A DNA stretch of 64,000 nucleotides from Tropicibacter sp. Alg240-R139 (GCF_900537075.1 NZ_UNRA01000001.1:558001-622000); one strand, 5' to 3'; counted from the first letter of the stretch, positions 8,047 through 16,783 are shown. A program made the numbers and translations. Notes: generated by a model not told the origin, from the letters alone.

Positions 8047-8067
8047 GTGGGGGCTATGCTCCCCCAC
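8047..8067 (-). terminator. terminator after the 116-residue protein gene
   Basis: GTGGGGGC and GCTCCCCCAC form a stem around a short loop, followed on the minus strand by CTTTAGAA. It lies 15 bases past the gene end and separates the two small-gene transcripts. Confidence 0.6.
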
Positions 8068-8081
8068 CGTAGGGGCGGTGC

Positions 8082-8432
8082 TTATGCCGCTGGCATGGTT
8101 GCTTTTTCCAGCTTGGCAAGGCGGGATTTGATCCGCTGTTCTTCTTCGTAGCCTGTAGCCACGTCGCGGAACAAGTTGACTAGGAAGCTGCCTAAGCCTT
8201 TCTCTGCGATGTTCTCATCAACCTGTTTCAGTACGTGCATAAGCTCAGTATTGCGTACTGCCAGTTCAGTTACAGAGTTTTGCACTCCGTCACTGATCTG
8301 CTCTAGCGCCTCTAGACGCTCTAGCAGATCAAGCGCGTCGTTGATCCTCTTGTCTGTGATCATTTCCGGCATGGCGGTGCCTACGGCTGGTTTGTAGCGG
8401 CCCTTAAATTCAAAATCGTCAAGTATACCCAT
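8082..8432 (-). CDS. small helical phage protein, unknown function
   Basis: This 116-residue soluble protein is not recognised. Residues 25-75 form a long predicted amphipathic helix with regular leucines (LLERLEALEQISDGVQNS). Residues 80-92 are less polar (LGSFLVNLFRDVA), and a charged helix ends the protein. It starts at an ATG with AGGA upstream and follows the 74-residue gene by 15 bases, so both are probably translated from one message. The next gene upstream has a similar helical build, which hints at a hetero-oligomer. No function is suggested by motifs. Confidence 0.6.
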   Translation of the reverse strand: MGILDDFEFKGRYKPAVGTAMPEMITDKRINDALDLLERLEALEQISDGVQNSVTELAVRNTELMHVLKQVDENIAEKGLGSFLVNLFRDVATGYEEEQRIKSRLAKLEKATMPAA

Positions 8433-8447
8433 ATTGGGACATCCTTC

Positions 8448-8672
8448 TTAGTGGTGGGTTGGGTGGTCTTCTTTTTGCGGTAGGCAGAACATTTCCAACG
8501 CTTGCAGACGCTTGCTAACGCGCGTCATCGCCTTGACGGTCTCAGCGTTGGTGCGGCTGATCATCATCACCGCTTCCCTGAGTTCGTTTAGCTGCGCCTG
8601 CTGTAGCCGCATCGCCTCTACGGTGTCGTCTACGAACTTTGCCGCTTCCTGCTTGGTCAGGTAGTCAGACAT
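8448..8672 (-). CDS. small coiled-coil phage protein, unknown function
   Basis: A 74-residue protein whose residues 5-60 form a nearly continuous predicted helix with heptad-like hydrophobics (VDDTVEAMRLQQAQLNELRE). It has no membrane segment or known motif. Its start overlaps the end of the HTH gene by 16 bases, so the two are likely translationally coupled. The helical pattern resembles the downstream 116-residue protein. Confidence 0.55.
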   Translation of the reverse strand: MSDYLTKQEAAKFVDDTVEAMRLQQAQLNELREAVMMISRTNAETVKAMTRVSKRLQALEMFCLPQKEDHPTHH

Positions 8673-8866
8673 GACTTAGCGCCCCCGATATTCAATGCGG
8701 TGCGCTGCTCGTAAGCCTCTACTTCCTCGATTGGATAGAGCACTTTCTTTTTCATTGGCTTGATCCAGTTCGGACCCTGCTGGCGGTAGCGCATCACTGC
8801 AAGCGCGGCGTAGGTGGTCCCCCAACGCGCGGCCAACTGATTAGGTGTAAGGAATTTCTTTTCCAT
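8657..8866 (-). CDS. AlpA-like HTH regulator
   Basis: This 69-residue protein has the MerR/HTH_17 fold: FLTPNQLAARWGTTYAALAV as the helix-turn-helix, then GPNWIKPMKKKVLYPIEEVE as the wing and following helix. I chose the ATG at 8866, five bases after a GGGGG run; an upstream in-frame ATG at 8878 would add only four residues. It is the first gene after the promoter at 8998-9026 and probably regulates or excises the element. Confidence 0.7.
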   Translation of the reverse strand: MEKKFLTPNQLAARWGTTYAALAVMRYRQQGPNWIKPMKKKVLYPIEEVEAYEQRTALNIGGAKSCLTT

Positions 8867-8997
8867 ACAAACCCCCATCGTAGAACCAGTGCCTGAGCGG
8901 TCGCTTACCTCCGCTCTGGTTGGTTCGGTTTGCCACGATTATTTGGTCACGCAGTTTGTGGCGGTGGGTTTGTCTGCTACGGCTTTCACTATATACT

Positions 8998-9026
8998 TTT
9001 ATATAACATAAGTAACTGATTGTAAA
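8998..9026 (-). promoter_or_regulatory. sigma70-type promoter of the small early genes
   Basis: On the minus strand TTTACA (9026-9021) and TATAAA (9003-8998) are separated by 17 bases and point at the AlpA-like gene. The spacer shares TTACTTATGTTATA-type sequence with the head-operon promoter at 5777-5805, which suggests common control. Confidence 0.65.
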
Positions 9027-9051
9027 GGATAATATTCATATCAGCACTTCT

Positions 9052-9103
9052 ATAGGCGGAAATCCGCCTATGAGATAGGCCAGTTCAGGGCGTTAACGCC
9101 CTG
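9052..9103. repeat. two adjacent perfect palindromes
   Basis: ATAGGCGGAAATCCGCCTAT (9052-9071) has 9-bp arms around AA, and CAGGGCGTTAACGCCCTG (9086-9103) is a perfect 18-bp palindrome. They lie between the element's outermost promoter and the chromosomal response regulator. Operator, terminator and attachment-site roles are all possible. Confidence 0.6.
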
Positions 9104-9240
9104 TAAACTTGTTGCCTCTAACGGATGACGGAGAAATGACGGAGAGTTAACAAAAATTTAACTAAATCAGCGGTTTGACTTTAACCGCTTGTTAGCCAGG
9201 GTTTCATAGCGTGACAGCAGTCTGCCTAGAGGAGCTTGTC

Positions 9241-9960
9241 ATGAACGATTCGGACCCCTTCGCCTCTCCCCTCCGTGTTCCAACGGCCACACGCCCCTTG
9301 CTGGGCCTGACCATTCTGATGGTCGAGGATAGCCGCTATGCCTGCGAAGCCATGCGCCTGTTGTGTCTGCGCAGCGGAGCCCGAATTCGCCGGGCAGATT
9401 GCCTGAAATCAGCGCGAAGGCACTTGCAAATCTACCGCCCTTCGGTCCTCATCGCGGATCTGGGCCTGCCAGACGGATCAGGCGCAGATTTGATCGAGGA
9501 ATTGGCCCATACCACGCCCCGGGTCGGCGTAATTCTGGGCACATCCGGCGACGAGTTCGGCGAAGATACCGCGATTGCAGCCGGGGCCGATGGCTTCCTG
9601 GCCAAGCCCATCACCTCTCTCGCAGTGTTTCAGTCGGCGATCCTGTCCAAAATTCCTGCCGACCGGCACCCATCGGGCCCTCGGGTTCTAAGGGATGAGA
9701 TCATTGACCCCGACCCAATTGCTTATCAGGATGATATGGCCCATGTAGCGGACGTGCTGACTGACACCTGCGACGGTAAAACGTTGGATTATGTGGCGCA
9801 ATTTGTTGGCGGTGTAGCACGCAGCGCGTCAGACACAGTACTGGCCAACGCCGCCCGTGACCTGGCCGAGGCACGCGCGACCGGGGCGCCAGTCGCCACA
9901 GATGCAGCGAGGGTCGCAGGGTTGATTCAAGAACGTCTGGAACGCAGAAAGGCCATCTGA
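9241..9960 (+). CDS. response regulator with REC domain
   Basis: This 239-residue protein has an N-terminal phosphoreceiver domain (residues 22-140). The acidic pair is E29-D30, the phosphoacceptor D73 sits in IADLGLPDGSG, and the switch residue T101 and K122 (FLAKPI) are present. The C-terminal 90 residues carry no recognised DNA-binding or enzyme domain and are helical (LDYVAQFVGGVARSASDTVL). It may therefore work by protein contact. I chose the ATG at 9241 because GAGGAG lies seven bases upstream; an in-frame GTG at 9211 lacks such a site. A 53-residue membrane protein gene follows after one base. No sensor kinase is in view. Confidence 0.85.
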   Translation: MNDSDPFASPLRVPTATRPLLGLTILMVEDSRYACEAMRLLCLRSGARIRRADCLKSARRHLQIYRPSVLIADLGLPDGSGADLIEELAHTTPRVGVILGTSGDEFGEDTAIAAGADGFLAKPITSLAVFQSAILSKIPADRHPSGPRVLRDEIIDPDPIAYQDDMAHVADVLTDTCDGKTLDYVAQFVGGVARSASDTVLANAARDLAEARATGAPVATDAARVAGLIQERLERRKAI

Positions 9961-9961
9961 G

Positions 9962-10123
9962 ATGCTCGAATCGTTTCTGATTACACTCAGCACTCTGGGC
10001 ATTGTCCTGTTTGTGCAGGCGCGCATTGCGGCCCGAGAAATCCGCCGCAATCGGGCGTCGATGGCAGTACCCTTGAAAGGTGATCTGGTGCTGCCGTACC
10101 GGCCTGAAACGCGGCGACAGTAA
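9962..10123 (+). CDS. small single-span membrane protein
   Basis: A 53-residue ORF begins one base after the response regulator stop. It reads as a hydrophobic segment (FLITLSTLGIVLFVQARIA, residues 5-23), then a strongly basic helix (AREIRRNRASM) and a short C-terminal part ending in ETRRQ. Basic residues after the span predict that the C-terminus stays in the cytoplasm. The spacing suggests translational coupling with the regulator. The product is not recognised; the composition and frame look genuine. Confidence 0.5.
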   Translation: MLESFLITLSTLGIVLFVQARIAAREIRRNRASMAVPLKGDLVLPYRPETRRQ

Positions 10124-10201
10124 CTTTCAGCGTAACGATTACGTCTTTCGAAGTGGTCGGCACGTGGTGCAACAACGAGTGTAGAACATGGGTCTTTTCC
10201 G

Positions 10202-11380
10202 CTAGAGAAGCAGCCCCGGATCAGACCCAAGTTGAACCCCTGGGAAAATACTGCGTTCGAGATCACTCGTGTTGATCCCAAGCGTCGACCTGAGAACCCA
10301 GGCCGTCGTCTCCCGAACATCCGCGGTGGGCAAAAGATCCCGGCGCTGAAAAAGCTGAGCTTCCGCCAATCCGGGCCAGGTCCCCAAGACACGCCTGCCC
10401 CGAACGGCACCACCTGCCAAAATCATGGCCCCTCCGGTGCCGTGATCCGTTCCCTTCGATCCATTCTCGGCCACGGTGCGGCCAAACTCGCTCATTGTGA
10501 CAATGGTGGTTTTATCCCAGACATGCGGCCCCAATTCTTGGCGCAGTGTCAGGATCGCTTGCGTTAACTGCGCTGCCGCACGCGCCAATCCGAGGGGCTG
10601 ATCCCGATGGGTGTCCCACCCGTTGAGCGAAAAGGCCACAACACGTGTGTCCCCCCGCATCTGCTCGGCGGCATAACGGGCGATGTTCACATGCGCCTGC
10701 CCTTTGCCCTGTTCCGGCATCCGATTGGGGTCACCGTTGCCAGTAGAGAGCGTCACGGCCTGAGTGAATGCGGCCGCAAACGCCGGATCTTCGGACATCA
10801 CGCGCCGCGCCCGCTCCAGTGTTTGCGGCGCCAGCGACAGATCGGCGTCGGGCGCCCAATGCGCCACTGGCGCGGCCCCAACGAGGACACGCTGCACCCC
10901 TTGCCCCAAACCAAAACCTGTCCGCATCTGCGCCCCGGGCACCATCTGCAAGGCCCGGTTTAACCATCCCCCCCGCGCCGCGTCATGCGCGAGAAGCCCG
11001 CCCTCAAGCAGATCCTGCCCGTCAAAGTGGCTGCGTTTGTTCCGATAGGGCGTTGCCACCGCGTGTACAAAGGCCAGCTCCCCCTTATTCCACAAGGGCA
11101 TCAAATCATCAAACGCCGGGTGCAGGCCAAAGAACCCATCCAAATCGGCCCGAGGTGCCCCGGCCGACAATGTCGGGCGGGCAAGCCGGTAGTTCGGATC
11201 GCCGAAGGGTCGGATCACGTCAATTGCGTCCATCCCGCCCCGCAAAATGATCACCACCAATCGGTTTTCGCCAGGCGTCTGCGCCAAGCTCACGGGCGTC
11301 CACAGCGGGCTGGCTGCCACCGAACAACCAAGCGCCATCGACCGGTTCAAAACCTGGCGGCGGGTCAGTTTGTCTGCCAT
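10202..11380 (-). CDS. DUF1501 protein, Tat-exported
   Basis: This 392-residue protein belongs to the DUF1501 family, secreted proteins with an alkaline-phosphatase/sulfatase-like fold. The N-terminus carries a twin-arginine motif (TRRQVLNRSM, residues 6-15), then a hydrophobic stretch and a probable SLAQ cleavage site. Family landmarks are VVIILRGGMDAIDVI (about 42-56), a VFVHAVATPYRNKRSHFDGQ-like region, VSMSEFGRTVAENGSKGTDHG and GGAVRGRRVLG. It is 12 bases downstream of the DUF1800 gene, its standard partner. The enzymatic activity is not established. Confidence 0.9.
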   Translation of the reverse strand: MADKLTRRQVLNRSMALGCSVAASPLWTPVSLAQTPGENRLVVIILRGGMDAIDVIRPFGDPNYRLARPTLSAGAPRADLDGFFGLHPAFDDLMPLWNKGELAFVHAVATPYRNKRSHFDGQDLLEGGLLAHDAARGGWLNRALQMVPGAQMRTGFGLGQGVQRVLVGAAPVAHWAPDADLSLAPQTLERARRVMSEDPAFAAAFTQAVTLSTGNGDPNRMPEQGKGQAHVNIARYAAEQMRGDTRVVAFSLNGWDTHRDQPLGLARAAAQLTQAILTLRQELGPHVWDKTTIVTMSEFGRTVAENGSKGTDHGTGGAMILAGGAVRGRRVLGTWPGLAEAQLFQRRDLLPTADVRETTAWVLRSTLGINTSDLERSIFPGVQLGSDPGLLL

Positions 11381-11392
11381 CGCTTCCCCCTC

Positions 11393-12775
11393 TTACCGGC
11401 GTTGAAAGTCCGGTGACATAAGCACCAACCCAACCCCGTCTGTCCGCGTTTCGGCCCCATAAACTTCACGGCGCAAGACACGCGAGACATAGGGTCCCAG
11501 CGCTTGATCTAGAAACAGGCGCGGGTCGACGAGATCCGGCGTCAGCCTTGCTGGCGCAGACATCGCCCACCCAATGCGCGCGGCCTGCCCCTGCGGTGAC
11601 AGCCAATCGCCATCATCCTCGGGCCAGCCATCCGGCCCAGCCGGGCGCAACCACGGTTGCCCCATCAGCTTAAGTGGCCCCAGAAACATGCGCTTGAGTC
11701 GGCCGGATTTGACACCGATCACGCGACCTGAAGACAAGGCCAATGCGCGACATGCCGAGGCAACATAGTCGAACGGCGGTTTGACGTTCTGCAAATCCGG
11801 CTCCCACGCTTGGGGATGCTCCAGCAAAGCGCGGTAGACTTCGCTCAACGTTCCCCCAGTTTGCCGATAGCGCGCGGCAACATGCTTGACGAGATCCGGC
11901 GGCGGTGTATCCGAGACAAAGTGCACGACAAGTTTTTTGGCAACATGCTCGGCCGTTGCCGGATGCCGGGCCAGATCCCTGAGCACGGCCCGAATGTCGC
12001 CGAACCGGGCTTGCGCCCCACCATAGCTTTTGCCCAGAACAACTTCTGGCCCCGGCTCGGCCGCCTTGGCGCGATAGATGAACCCCTTGTGCGGCACATA
12101 ACCAATCCCGGTAAACAGCTCGGCCAGTTGCCGTACGTCTGCCTGTTCATATGGCCCGCCTACACCAAGGGTGTGCAATTCCATCACCTCGCGCGCCAGG
12201 TTTTCGTTGAGCCCCGCCATCGGCTTCTTCTTGGCAATTTCGCTTCCCGGACCGATCGAGCTACGTTGATCAAGGTAATGTACCATCAGCGGGTGGGTCA
12301 CGGCGGCAATCAGCAAGTCCTCGAACCGACTTGCGATATGGGGGCGGATCGCCTCCTCCTGATAAGGTAATCCACCGTGAATCATGGCACCGCGCTTGCC
12401 TTGGGCGGTGAAATGATCCGACCAGAAATGCACCAGACGCTCGCGGAATCCTTGGGGCGTGTGGGTCCATCGCAGCAGCGCTTGACCAAACCAGGTGATG
12501 CTCTCGTGACGGGTCTGCTTATTAAGCGCGCGGTTCTGGATCTTCAATTCCGCCTGCAGTGCCGGGGTACCAGCTTGGCGCATGGCGCGGGCCAACCGTT
12601 TTTGATCCACCAACCGCGAGCGGAAGGCAGGAAAGGTTTCGATGGGGAACGCTTGCGCAGCAACGTCTGCCTGCAACAGGTCGTCAACCATTGCACCAGC
12701 GGTTTCAGGCGACGCATGAACGGGCGACAAGCCGCAGCCGAACCGAATGTCTGCCAACTCTGGTGAAAACGCCAT
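11393..12775 (-). CDS. DUF1800 protein
   Basis: This 460-residue protein is of the DUF1800 family, which almost always pairs with DUF1501 proteins. Visible landmarks are RFGCGLSP near the start, LLRWTHTPQGFRERLVHFWS (about 104-123), NENLAREVMELHTLGVGG (about 190-207) and KLVVHFVSDTPP (about 280). There is no clear signal peptide. It is the first gene of the two-gene unit and is thought to help mature or accompany the exported DUF1501 protein. The function is otherwise unknown. Confidence 0.9.
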   Translation of the reverse strand: MAFSPELADIRFGCGLSPVHASPETAGAMVDDLLQADVAAQAFPIETFPAFRSRLVDQKRLARAMRQAGTPALQAELKIQNRALNKQTRHESITWFGQALLRWTHTPQGFRERLVHFWSDHFTAQGKRGAMIHGGLPYQEEAIRPHIASRFEDLLIAAVTHPLMVHYLDQRSSIGPGSEIAKKKPMAGLNENLAREVMELHTLGVGGPYEQADVRQLAELFTGIGYVPHKGFIYRAKAAEPGPEVVLGKSYGGAQARFGDIRAVLRDLARHPATAEHVAKKLVVHFVSDTPPPDLVKHVAARYRQTGGTLSEVYRALLEHPQAWEPDLQNVKPPFDYVASACRALALSSGRVIGVKSGRLKRMFLGPLKLMGQPWLRPAGPDGWPEDDGDWLSPQGQAARIGWAMSAPARLTPDLVDPRLFLDQALGPYVSRVLRREVYGAETRTDGVGLVLMSPDFQRR

Positions 12776-12825
12776 GTTTCGGCTCCCTTCCTTGTCACGT
12801 TACCAGAGCCAGGGGGCCAGACGAA

Positions 12826-12858
12826 CAAAAACGACCTGCCCTTGTCAGACAGGTCGTT
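12826..12858 (-). terminator. terminator of aspS
   Basis: AACGACCTG (12830-12838) and CAGGTCGTT (12850-12858) form a perfect 9-bp stem. On the minus strand it is followed by a short T-run, 26 bases past the aspS stop. Confidence 0.8.
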
Positions 12859-12883
12859 TCCAAATCAAGTCATGAAACCAGAA

Positions 12884-14668
12884 TTACTGATCCTGGGGGA
12901 TCACCCGCAAGCCCAGCTCCATCAGCTGATCCGAACTTGGGCCGGATGGTGCGTCCATCATCAGATCCTCTGCGCGCTGGTTCATCGGGAACATCATCAC
13001 TTCGCGGATGTTGGCCTCGTCCGCCAGCAGCATGACGATCCGGTCGATACCTGCGGCACAGCCACCGTGCGGCGGCGCGCCGTAGTGGAAGGCGTTGAAC
13101 AGAGCGCCAAAGCGGCTCTTGACCTCGTCCGCGCCGTAACCCGCCAGTTCAAAGGCTTTCAGCATGATTTCCGGCTTGTGGTTCCGGATCGCGCCCGACA
13201 CCAGCTCGTACCCGTTACAGGCCAGGTCGTACTGATAGCCTTTGACCGCCAGCGGATCGTCGTTCAGTGCATCCATGCCACCCTGGGGCATCGAGAAGGG
13301 GTTGTGTTCGAAATCGATGGCACCGCTTTCTTCGTCCTGCTCGTAGATCGGGAAATCGACGATCCAGGCAAAGGCGAACCGGTCCTTGTCGGTCAGGCCC
13401 AACTCTTCGCCGATCACATCGCGTGCCTTGCCCGCAACCTTTTCGAACGCCTTTGGCTTGCCGCCCAGGAAGAAGGCCGCATCGCCCACGCCCAAACCCA
13501 GCTGTTGGCGGATCGCTTCGGTGCGCTCGGGGCCAATATTCTTGGCCAACGGGCCGGCGGCTTCCATACCTTCGCCCTGGTCGCGCCAGAAGATGTAACC
13601 CATGCCCGGCAGGCCTTCGCCCTGGGCAAACTTGTTCATGCGGTCACAGAATTTGCGGCTGCCGCCTGTGGGGGCCGGAATGGCGCGGATTTGGGTGCCG
13701 TCCTGTTCCAGCAGCTTGGCGAAAATCGCAAAGCCGGACCCGCGGAAGTGCTCGGAACAGTCCTGCATCTCGATCGGGTTGCGCAGGTCAGGCTTGTCCG
13801 AGCCGTATTTCATCGCCGCCTCGGCGTAAGGGATCTGCGGCCAGTCCTGCGGCGCGTCCACCTTTCGGCCACCACCAAACTCTTCGAATACACCTGCCAG
13901 CACCGGCGCAATCGTGTCGAACACGTCCTGCTGGGTCACGAACGACATTTCCAGGTCGAGCTGGTAGAAGTCTGTCGGCGAGCGGTCGGCGCGCGGGTCT
14001 TCGTCCCGGAAACACGGCGCGATCTGGAAATACTTGTCAAAGCCCGAGACCATGATCAGCTGCTTGAACTGCTGCGGGGCCTGCGGCAGAGCATAAAACT
14101 TGCCCGGATGCAGACGCGAGGGCACCAGGAAGTCGCGTGCACCTTCGGGGCTGGAGGCGGTGATGATCGGCGTCTGGAATTCGCGGAAGTTCTTGTCCCA
14201 CATCCGGCGGCGCATTGAGGCGACAACGTCCGAGCGCAGAGTCATGCTCGCCTGCATCTTCTCGCGACGCAGGTCGAGGTAGCGATAGCGCAGACGGGTT
14301 TCTTCGGGGTATTCCTGCTCACCAAAGACCATCAACGGCAGTTCATCGGCGGCGCCCAGAACTTCGATGTCACGGATGAACACCTCGATCTCGCCGGTCG
14401 AGATCTTTGCGTTGATCAGGCTTTCGTCGCGGGCTTTCACTTCTCCGTCGATGCGGATGCACCATTCGCTGCGGACCTTTTCGATCTCTGCAAAGACAGG
14501 GCTGTCAGGGTCGGCCATGACTTGGGTCATGCCATAGTGGTCGCGCAGGTCGATGAAGAGCAGCCCGCCGTGATCGCGCACGCGATGCACCCAGCCCGAC
14601 AGGCGGACGGTTTCACCAACGTTGGATTTGTTCAGGTCGGCACAGCTGTGCGAACGATAGGCATGCAT
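12884..14668 (-). CDS. aspS: aspartyl-tRNA synthetase
   Basis: This 594-residue class IIb synthetase charges tRNA-Asp. It has the N-terminal OB-fold anticodon domain (residues 1-105, [20 protein letters not shown]) and the catalytic core with motif 2 ([19 protein letters not shown]). The bacterial insertion (GAD) domain occupies about 290-410, and motif 3 ([11 protein letters not shown]) is near the C-terminus. The start [13 protein letters not shown] at 14668 has AAGGGA upstream; an in-frame extension to 14827 has no family counterpart. Many alphaproteobacteria lack AsnRS and use a non-discriminating AspRS with GatCAB, which cannot be decided here. Confidence 0.97.
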   Translation of the reverse strand: MHAYRSHSCADLNKSNVGETVRLSGWVHRVRDHGGLLFIDLRDHYGMTQVMADPDSPVFAEIEKVRSEWCIRIDGEVKARDESLINAKISTGEIEVFIRDIEVLGAADELPLMVFGEQEYPEETRLRYRYLDLRREKMQASMTLRSDVVASMRRRMWDKNFREFQTPIITASSPEGARDFLVPSRLHPGKFYALPQAPQQFKQLIMVSGFDKYFQIAPCFRDEDPRADRSPTDFYQLDLEMSFVTQQDVFDTIAPVLAGVFEEFGGGRKVDAPQDWPQIPYAEAAMKYGSDKPDLRNPIEMQDCSEHFRGSGFAIFAKLLEQDGTQIRAIPAPTGGSRKFCDRMNKFAQGEGLPGMGYIFWRDQGEGMEAAGPLAKNIGPERTEAIRQQLGLGVGDAAFFLGGKPKAFEKVAGKARDVIGEELGLTDKDRFAFAWIVDFPIYEQDEESGAIDFEHNPFSMPQGGMDALNDDPLAVKGYQYDLACNGYELVSGAIRNHKPEIMLKAFELAGYGADEVKSRFGALFNAFHYGAPPHGGCAAGIDRIVMLLADEANIREVMMFPMNQRAEDLMMDAPSGPSSDQLMELGLRVIPQDQ

Positions 14669-14764
14669 GTCAGATATCCCTTGGGGGCGTAAAAAGCGTC
14701 GGGCCGATACACCGCGCCAGCACACAGAAGTCAAGGGAGAGCAGCCTTGCAGCAGGCGCGGGGG

Positions 14765-14785
14765 CGGATTTTTTGGAAAAATCCG
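14765..14785. other. hairpin upstream of aspS
   Basis: CGGATTTTT and AAAAATCCG form a perfect 9-bp stem with a TGG loop. It sits between the aspS start and the end of the aminotransferase gene, and may be a terminator for that gene or a leader structure for aspS. Confidence 0.4.
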
Positions 14786-14862
14786 GCTTGGAGGCGCTGC
14801 CCCCTCTTGGTCTAACGGCCAATTCACCCCGTCGTATCTGGAACAAAAAGAAGAGTATGGGG

Positions 14863-15525
14863 CTAGATCAACGGACCGCGCGGGCCTTTATAGTCCACAC
14901 TGATCTCTCCACGCAGAGAATTGCCCACAGTAATCCATTGCGCATGGCGCAGATCTTGGAGAGTCACCACGCGTTCGACCACGCGCTTTGTGTCCAGCAG
15001 CCTTTGACGCAAGACACCCGGTAAACAGCCGCTGCGCAGAGGCGGCGTAACAGCGGGTCCATTGTGCAGTTTCACGAACAGATTGGTGATCGTGCCTTCG
15101 CAAACCTCATCGCGTTCGTTCAGGAACAGCAATTCGTCAACACCCTGCGGCAGGCTCGCACGCGCCTGATCGTAGAGCGCGCGGCAGGTCGTTTTGTGCT
15201 GTAGCCAGACGTCGTCTGATTGCAGCCGCTCTTGGGCAATCTGAACGGTCCATCTGCTGGGAGTTGCCCCCAACGGCGTGGTGGTGATCTGGATCTGCCC
15301 TTTTGCATCCAGCGTCAGACGTGCGCGCAGCGCCTCGGGGGCATTGATCTTTTGCACCTCAGCCTCTGTCCCACGCCGATCAAAGGGGATCTGGAACGCG
15401 CGCGCCGACCGCTCCATACGGCGCAGATGCCGCGACAAGTCGTGCGGGCCGGTTTCGGGCTCGATCCGAAAGGTTTCGATCAGGTGGAAGTCAGGCGCAA
15501 CTGGCTTGCGAAGCGGGCTTTCCAT
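14863..15525 (-). CDS. pabC: aminotransferase class IV, probable aminodeoxychorismate lyase
   Basis: This 220-residue PLP-fold type IV protein probably converts aminodeoxychorismate to 4-aminobenzoate and pyruvate for folate synthesis. Visible features are the early [12 protein letters not shown] segment, [10 protein letters not shown], the [15 protein letters not shown] motif (about 135-149, with the family E-G-x-x-x-N) and [13 protein letters not shown] near 165. The catalytic Lys is expected in the middle, where [13 protein letters not shown] supplies one. Its start lies inside the end of pabB with a 46-base overlap, which argues for joint synthesis. It is shorter than classical PabC (about 270) but typical of the PabB-linked form. 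Confidence 0.85.
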   Translation of the reverse strand: MESPLRKPVAPDFHLIETFRIEPETGPHDLSRHLRRMERSARAFQIPFDRRGTEAEVQKINAPEALRARLTLDAKGQIQITTTPLGATPSRWTVQIAQERLQSDDVWLQHKTTCRALYDQARASLPQGVDELLFLNERDEVCEGTITNLFVKLHNGPAVTPPLRSGCLPGVLRQRLLDTKRVVERVVTLQDLRHAQWITVGNSLRGEISVDYKGPRGPLI

Positions 15526-16613
15526 AGAGCTTCCTCATATTCCGATACTGCGGTGCTGTCCCAAACGACGCCGCCACCAACGTTGAGCGTGGCCTTCGCC
15601 CCCTCGACCAAAAGCGTTCGGATTGCCACGTTGAATTCGGACCGACCATCGGGTGCGGCCCAGCCAATGGTGCCGCAATAGATGTCACGTGGCCAGGGTT
15701 CCAGTTCTGACAGGATCTCCATCGCGCGGATTTTTGGCGCGCCGGTAATGGATCCACATGGGAAAAGCGCGCGTAGGATGTCGGCCAACCCTGCATCAGG
15801 ACGCAGTTTGGCCCGCACGAGCGAAACCATCTGATGTACGGTGGCATAGGTTTCGACCTTGAACAGCTCGGGCACATGGACCGAGCCGGGCAGCGCCACC
15901 CGGCTGATGTCATTGCGCAGCAGATCGACGATCATCAGATTCTCGGCCCGGTTCTTTTCATCCGTCGACAAAAACGACCTGCGCCGGGCATCCTCGGCCA
16001 GGTTGGCACTGCGCGGTAGCGTGCCCTTCATGGGCCGGGTTTCGATTGCTCCAGATGCGTCGGCCCGAAAGAACAACTCGGGTGAACGGCTGAGAATGTC
16101 GGGCAAACCGTTCTGCCGAACAAGCGCGCCGTGCCCCACGGTCTGACGCTCAGACAGGGCTGCATAAAACTGCTCGGATGTTCCTTCGATTTCGGTGTCG
16201 ATGGGAAAGGTCAGGTTGGCCTGATAGATGTCCCCTGCCCCGATAGCGTCGTGCACGGCGTGAAAGGCGCGGCCATATCGTGCCTCATCCCAACGCGGTT
16301 GGAACGCGGTCAATCCACCCGCAGCAGCAGCCAAAGGTCGCTGAACCGGCGCGCCGTAAACGCCCATACAGATCAGCGGCAGCTTGCGGATTGCAGGCAT
16401 CCGGGCTGCCAACTTCGACTCGAGCGCATAACCCAGCTCGTAACTGGCATAGCCCGCCACCCACGCGCCGTTCTTTTGCGCGGCGTCGATTTCGCGCAGC
16501 GCATCAGGCACATGGCACGCCTCATCCGCGCGAACCACGTAAACCGGCTCGGCAAATGTCGTCCCTGGCCCCGCTGGCCCTTGATCAAAGCGTATCTGCA
16601 AATTCGACCCCAT
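15480..16613 (-). CDS. pabB: aminodeoxychorismate synthase component I
   Basis: This 377-residue chorismate-binding enzyme makes 4-amino-4-deoxychorismate for folate. The chorismate-binding fold shows [11 protein letters not shown] (about 127-137), [17 protein letters not shown] (about 192-201; PabB usually has PIKGT), [19 protein letters not shown] (about 221-239), the SLVRAKL region and [16 protein letters not shown]. It lacks a glutaminase domain, so the amidotransferase partner must be elsewhere. It heads the two-gene pabB-pabC operon and is divergent from carB. Confidence 0.93.
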   Translation of the reverse strand: MGSNLQIRFDQGPAGPGTTFAEPVYVVRADEACHVPDALREIDAAQKNGAWVAGYASYELGYALESKLAARMPAIRKLPLICMGVYGAPVQRPLAAAAGGLTAFQPRWDEARYGRAFHAVHDAIGAGDIYQANLTFPIDTEIEGTSEQFYAALSERQTVGHGALVRQNGLPDILSRSPELFFRADASGAIETRPMKGTLPRSANLAEDARRRSFLSTDEKNRAENLMIVDLLRNDISRVALPGSVHVPELFKVETYATVHQMVSLVRAKLRPDAGLADILRALFPCGSITGAPKIRAMEILSELEPWPRDIYCGTIGWAAPDGRSEFNVAIRTLLVEGAKATLNVGGGVVWDSTAVSEYEEALWKARFASQLRLTST

Positions 16614-16695
16614 TTCGGCAGAGATGCCATATAATCAAACCAGCACTGACGAAAAGGGGGGAATGCGGCGAATGGCGGTCAGATTGCGTACCCTC

Positions 16696-16723
16696 TTGCA
16701 CCTTTTCGCGCGGTGCCTATAAC
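16696..16723 (+). promoter_or_regulatory. candidate carB promoter
   Basis: TTGCAC (16696-16701) and TATAAC (16718-16723) are separated by 16 bases, about 60 bases upstream of the carB ATG. Confidence 0.5.
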
Positions 16724-16783
16724 GCAGGACAATTTGGGCGCTTGGGCGGTGCCCGTGACTCGCGACATCAAAGGAACCAGGCT

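Larger units (their letters stand above)
8867..9240. other. right border region of the phage element, non-coding
   Basis: No gene is seen. The region holds the promoter at 8998-9026, two perfect palindromes (9052-9071 and 9086-9103), a direct repeat ATGACGGAGA (9125-9134 and 9136-9145) and an AGCGGTT/AACCGCT stem near 9169-9190. The phage-chromosome junction must lie here or close by, because the next gene is an ordinary two-component regulator. No tRNA end or obvious att core is visible. Confidence 0.5.

Noticed and set aside
12842..14218. 458-codon open frame opposite aspS
   Set aside because: It lies wholly antisense to a highly conserved gene and its product has no recognisable feature.
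14863..14902. Possible tRNA or attB at the aspS-pabC junction
   Set aside because: No cloverleaf can be drawn; the sequence is the pabC C-terminus and a simple hairpin region.
16280..16783. In-frame extension of carB upstream into the pabB region
   Set aside because: It is antisense to pabB and has no counterpart in CarB proteins; the ATG at 16784 has a good site.
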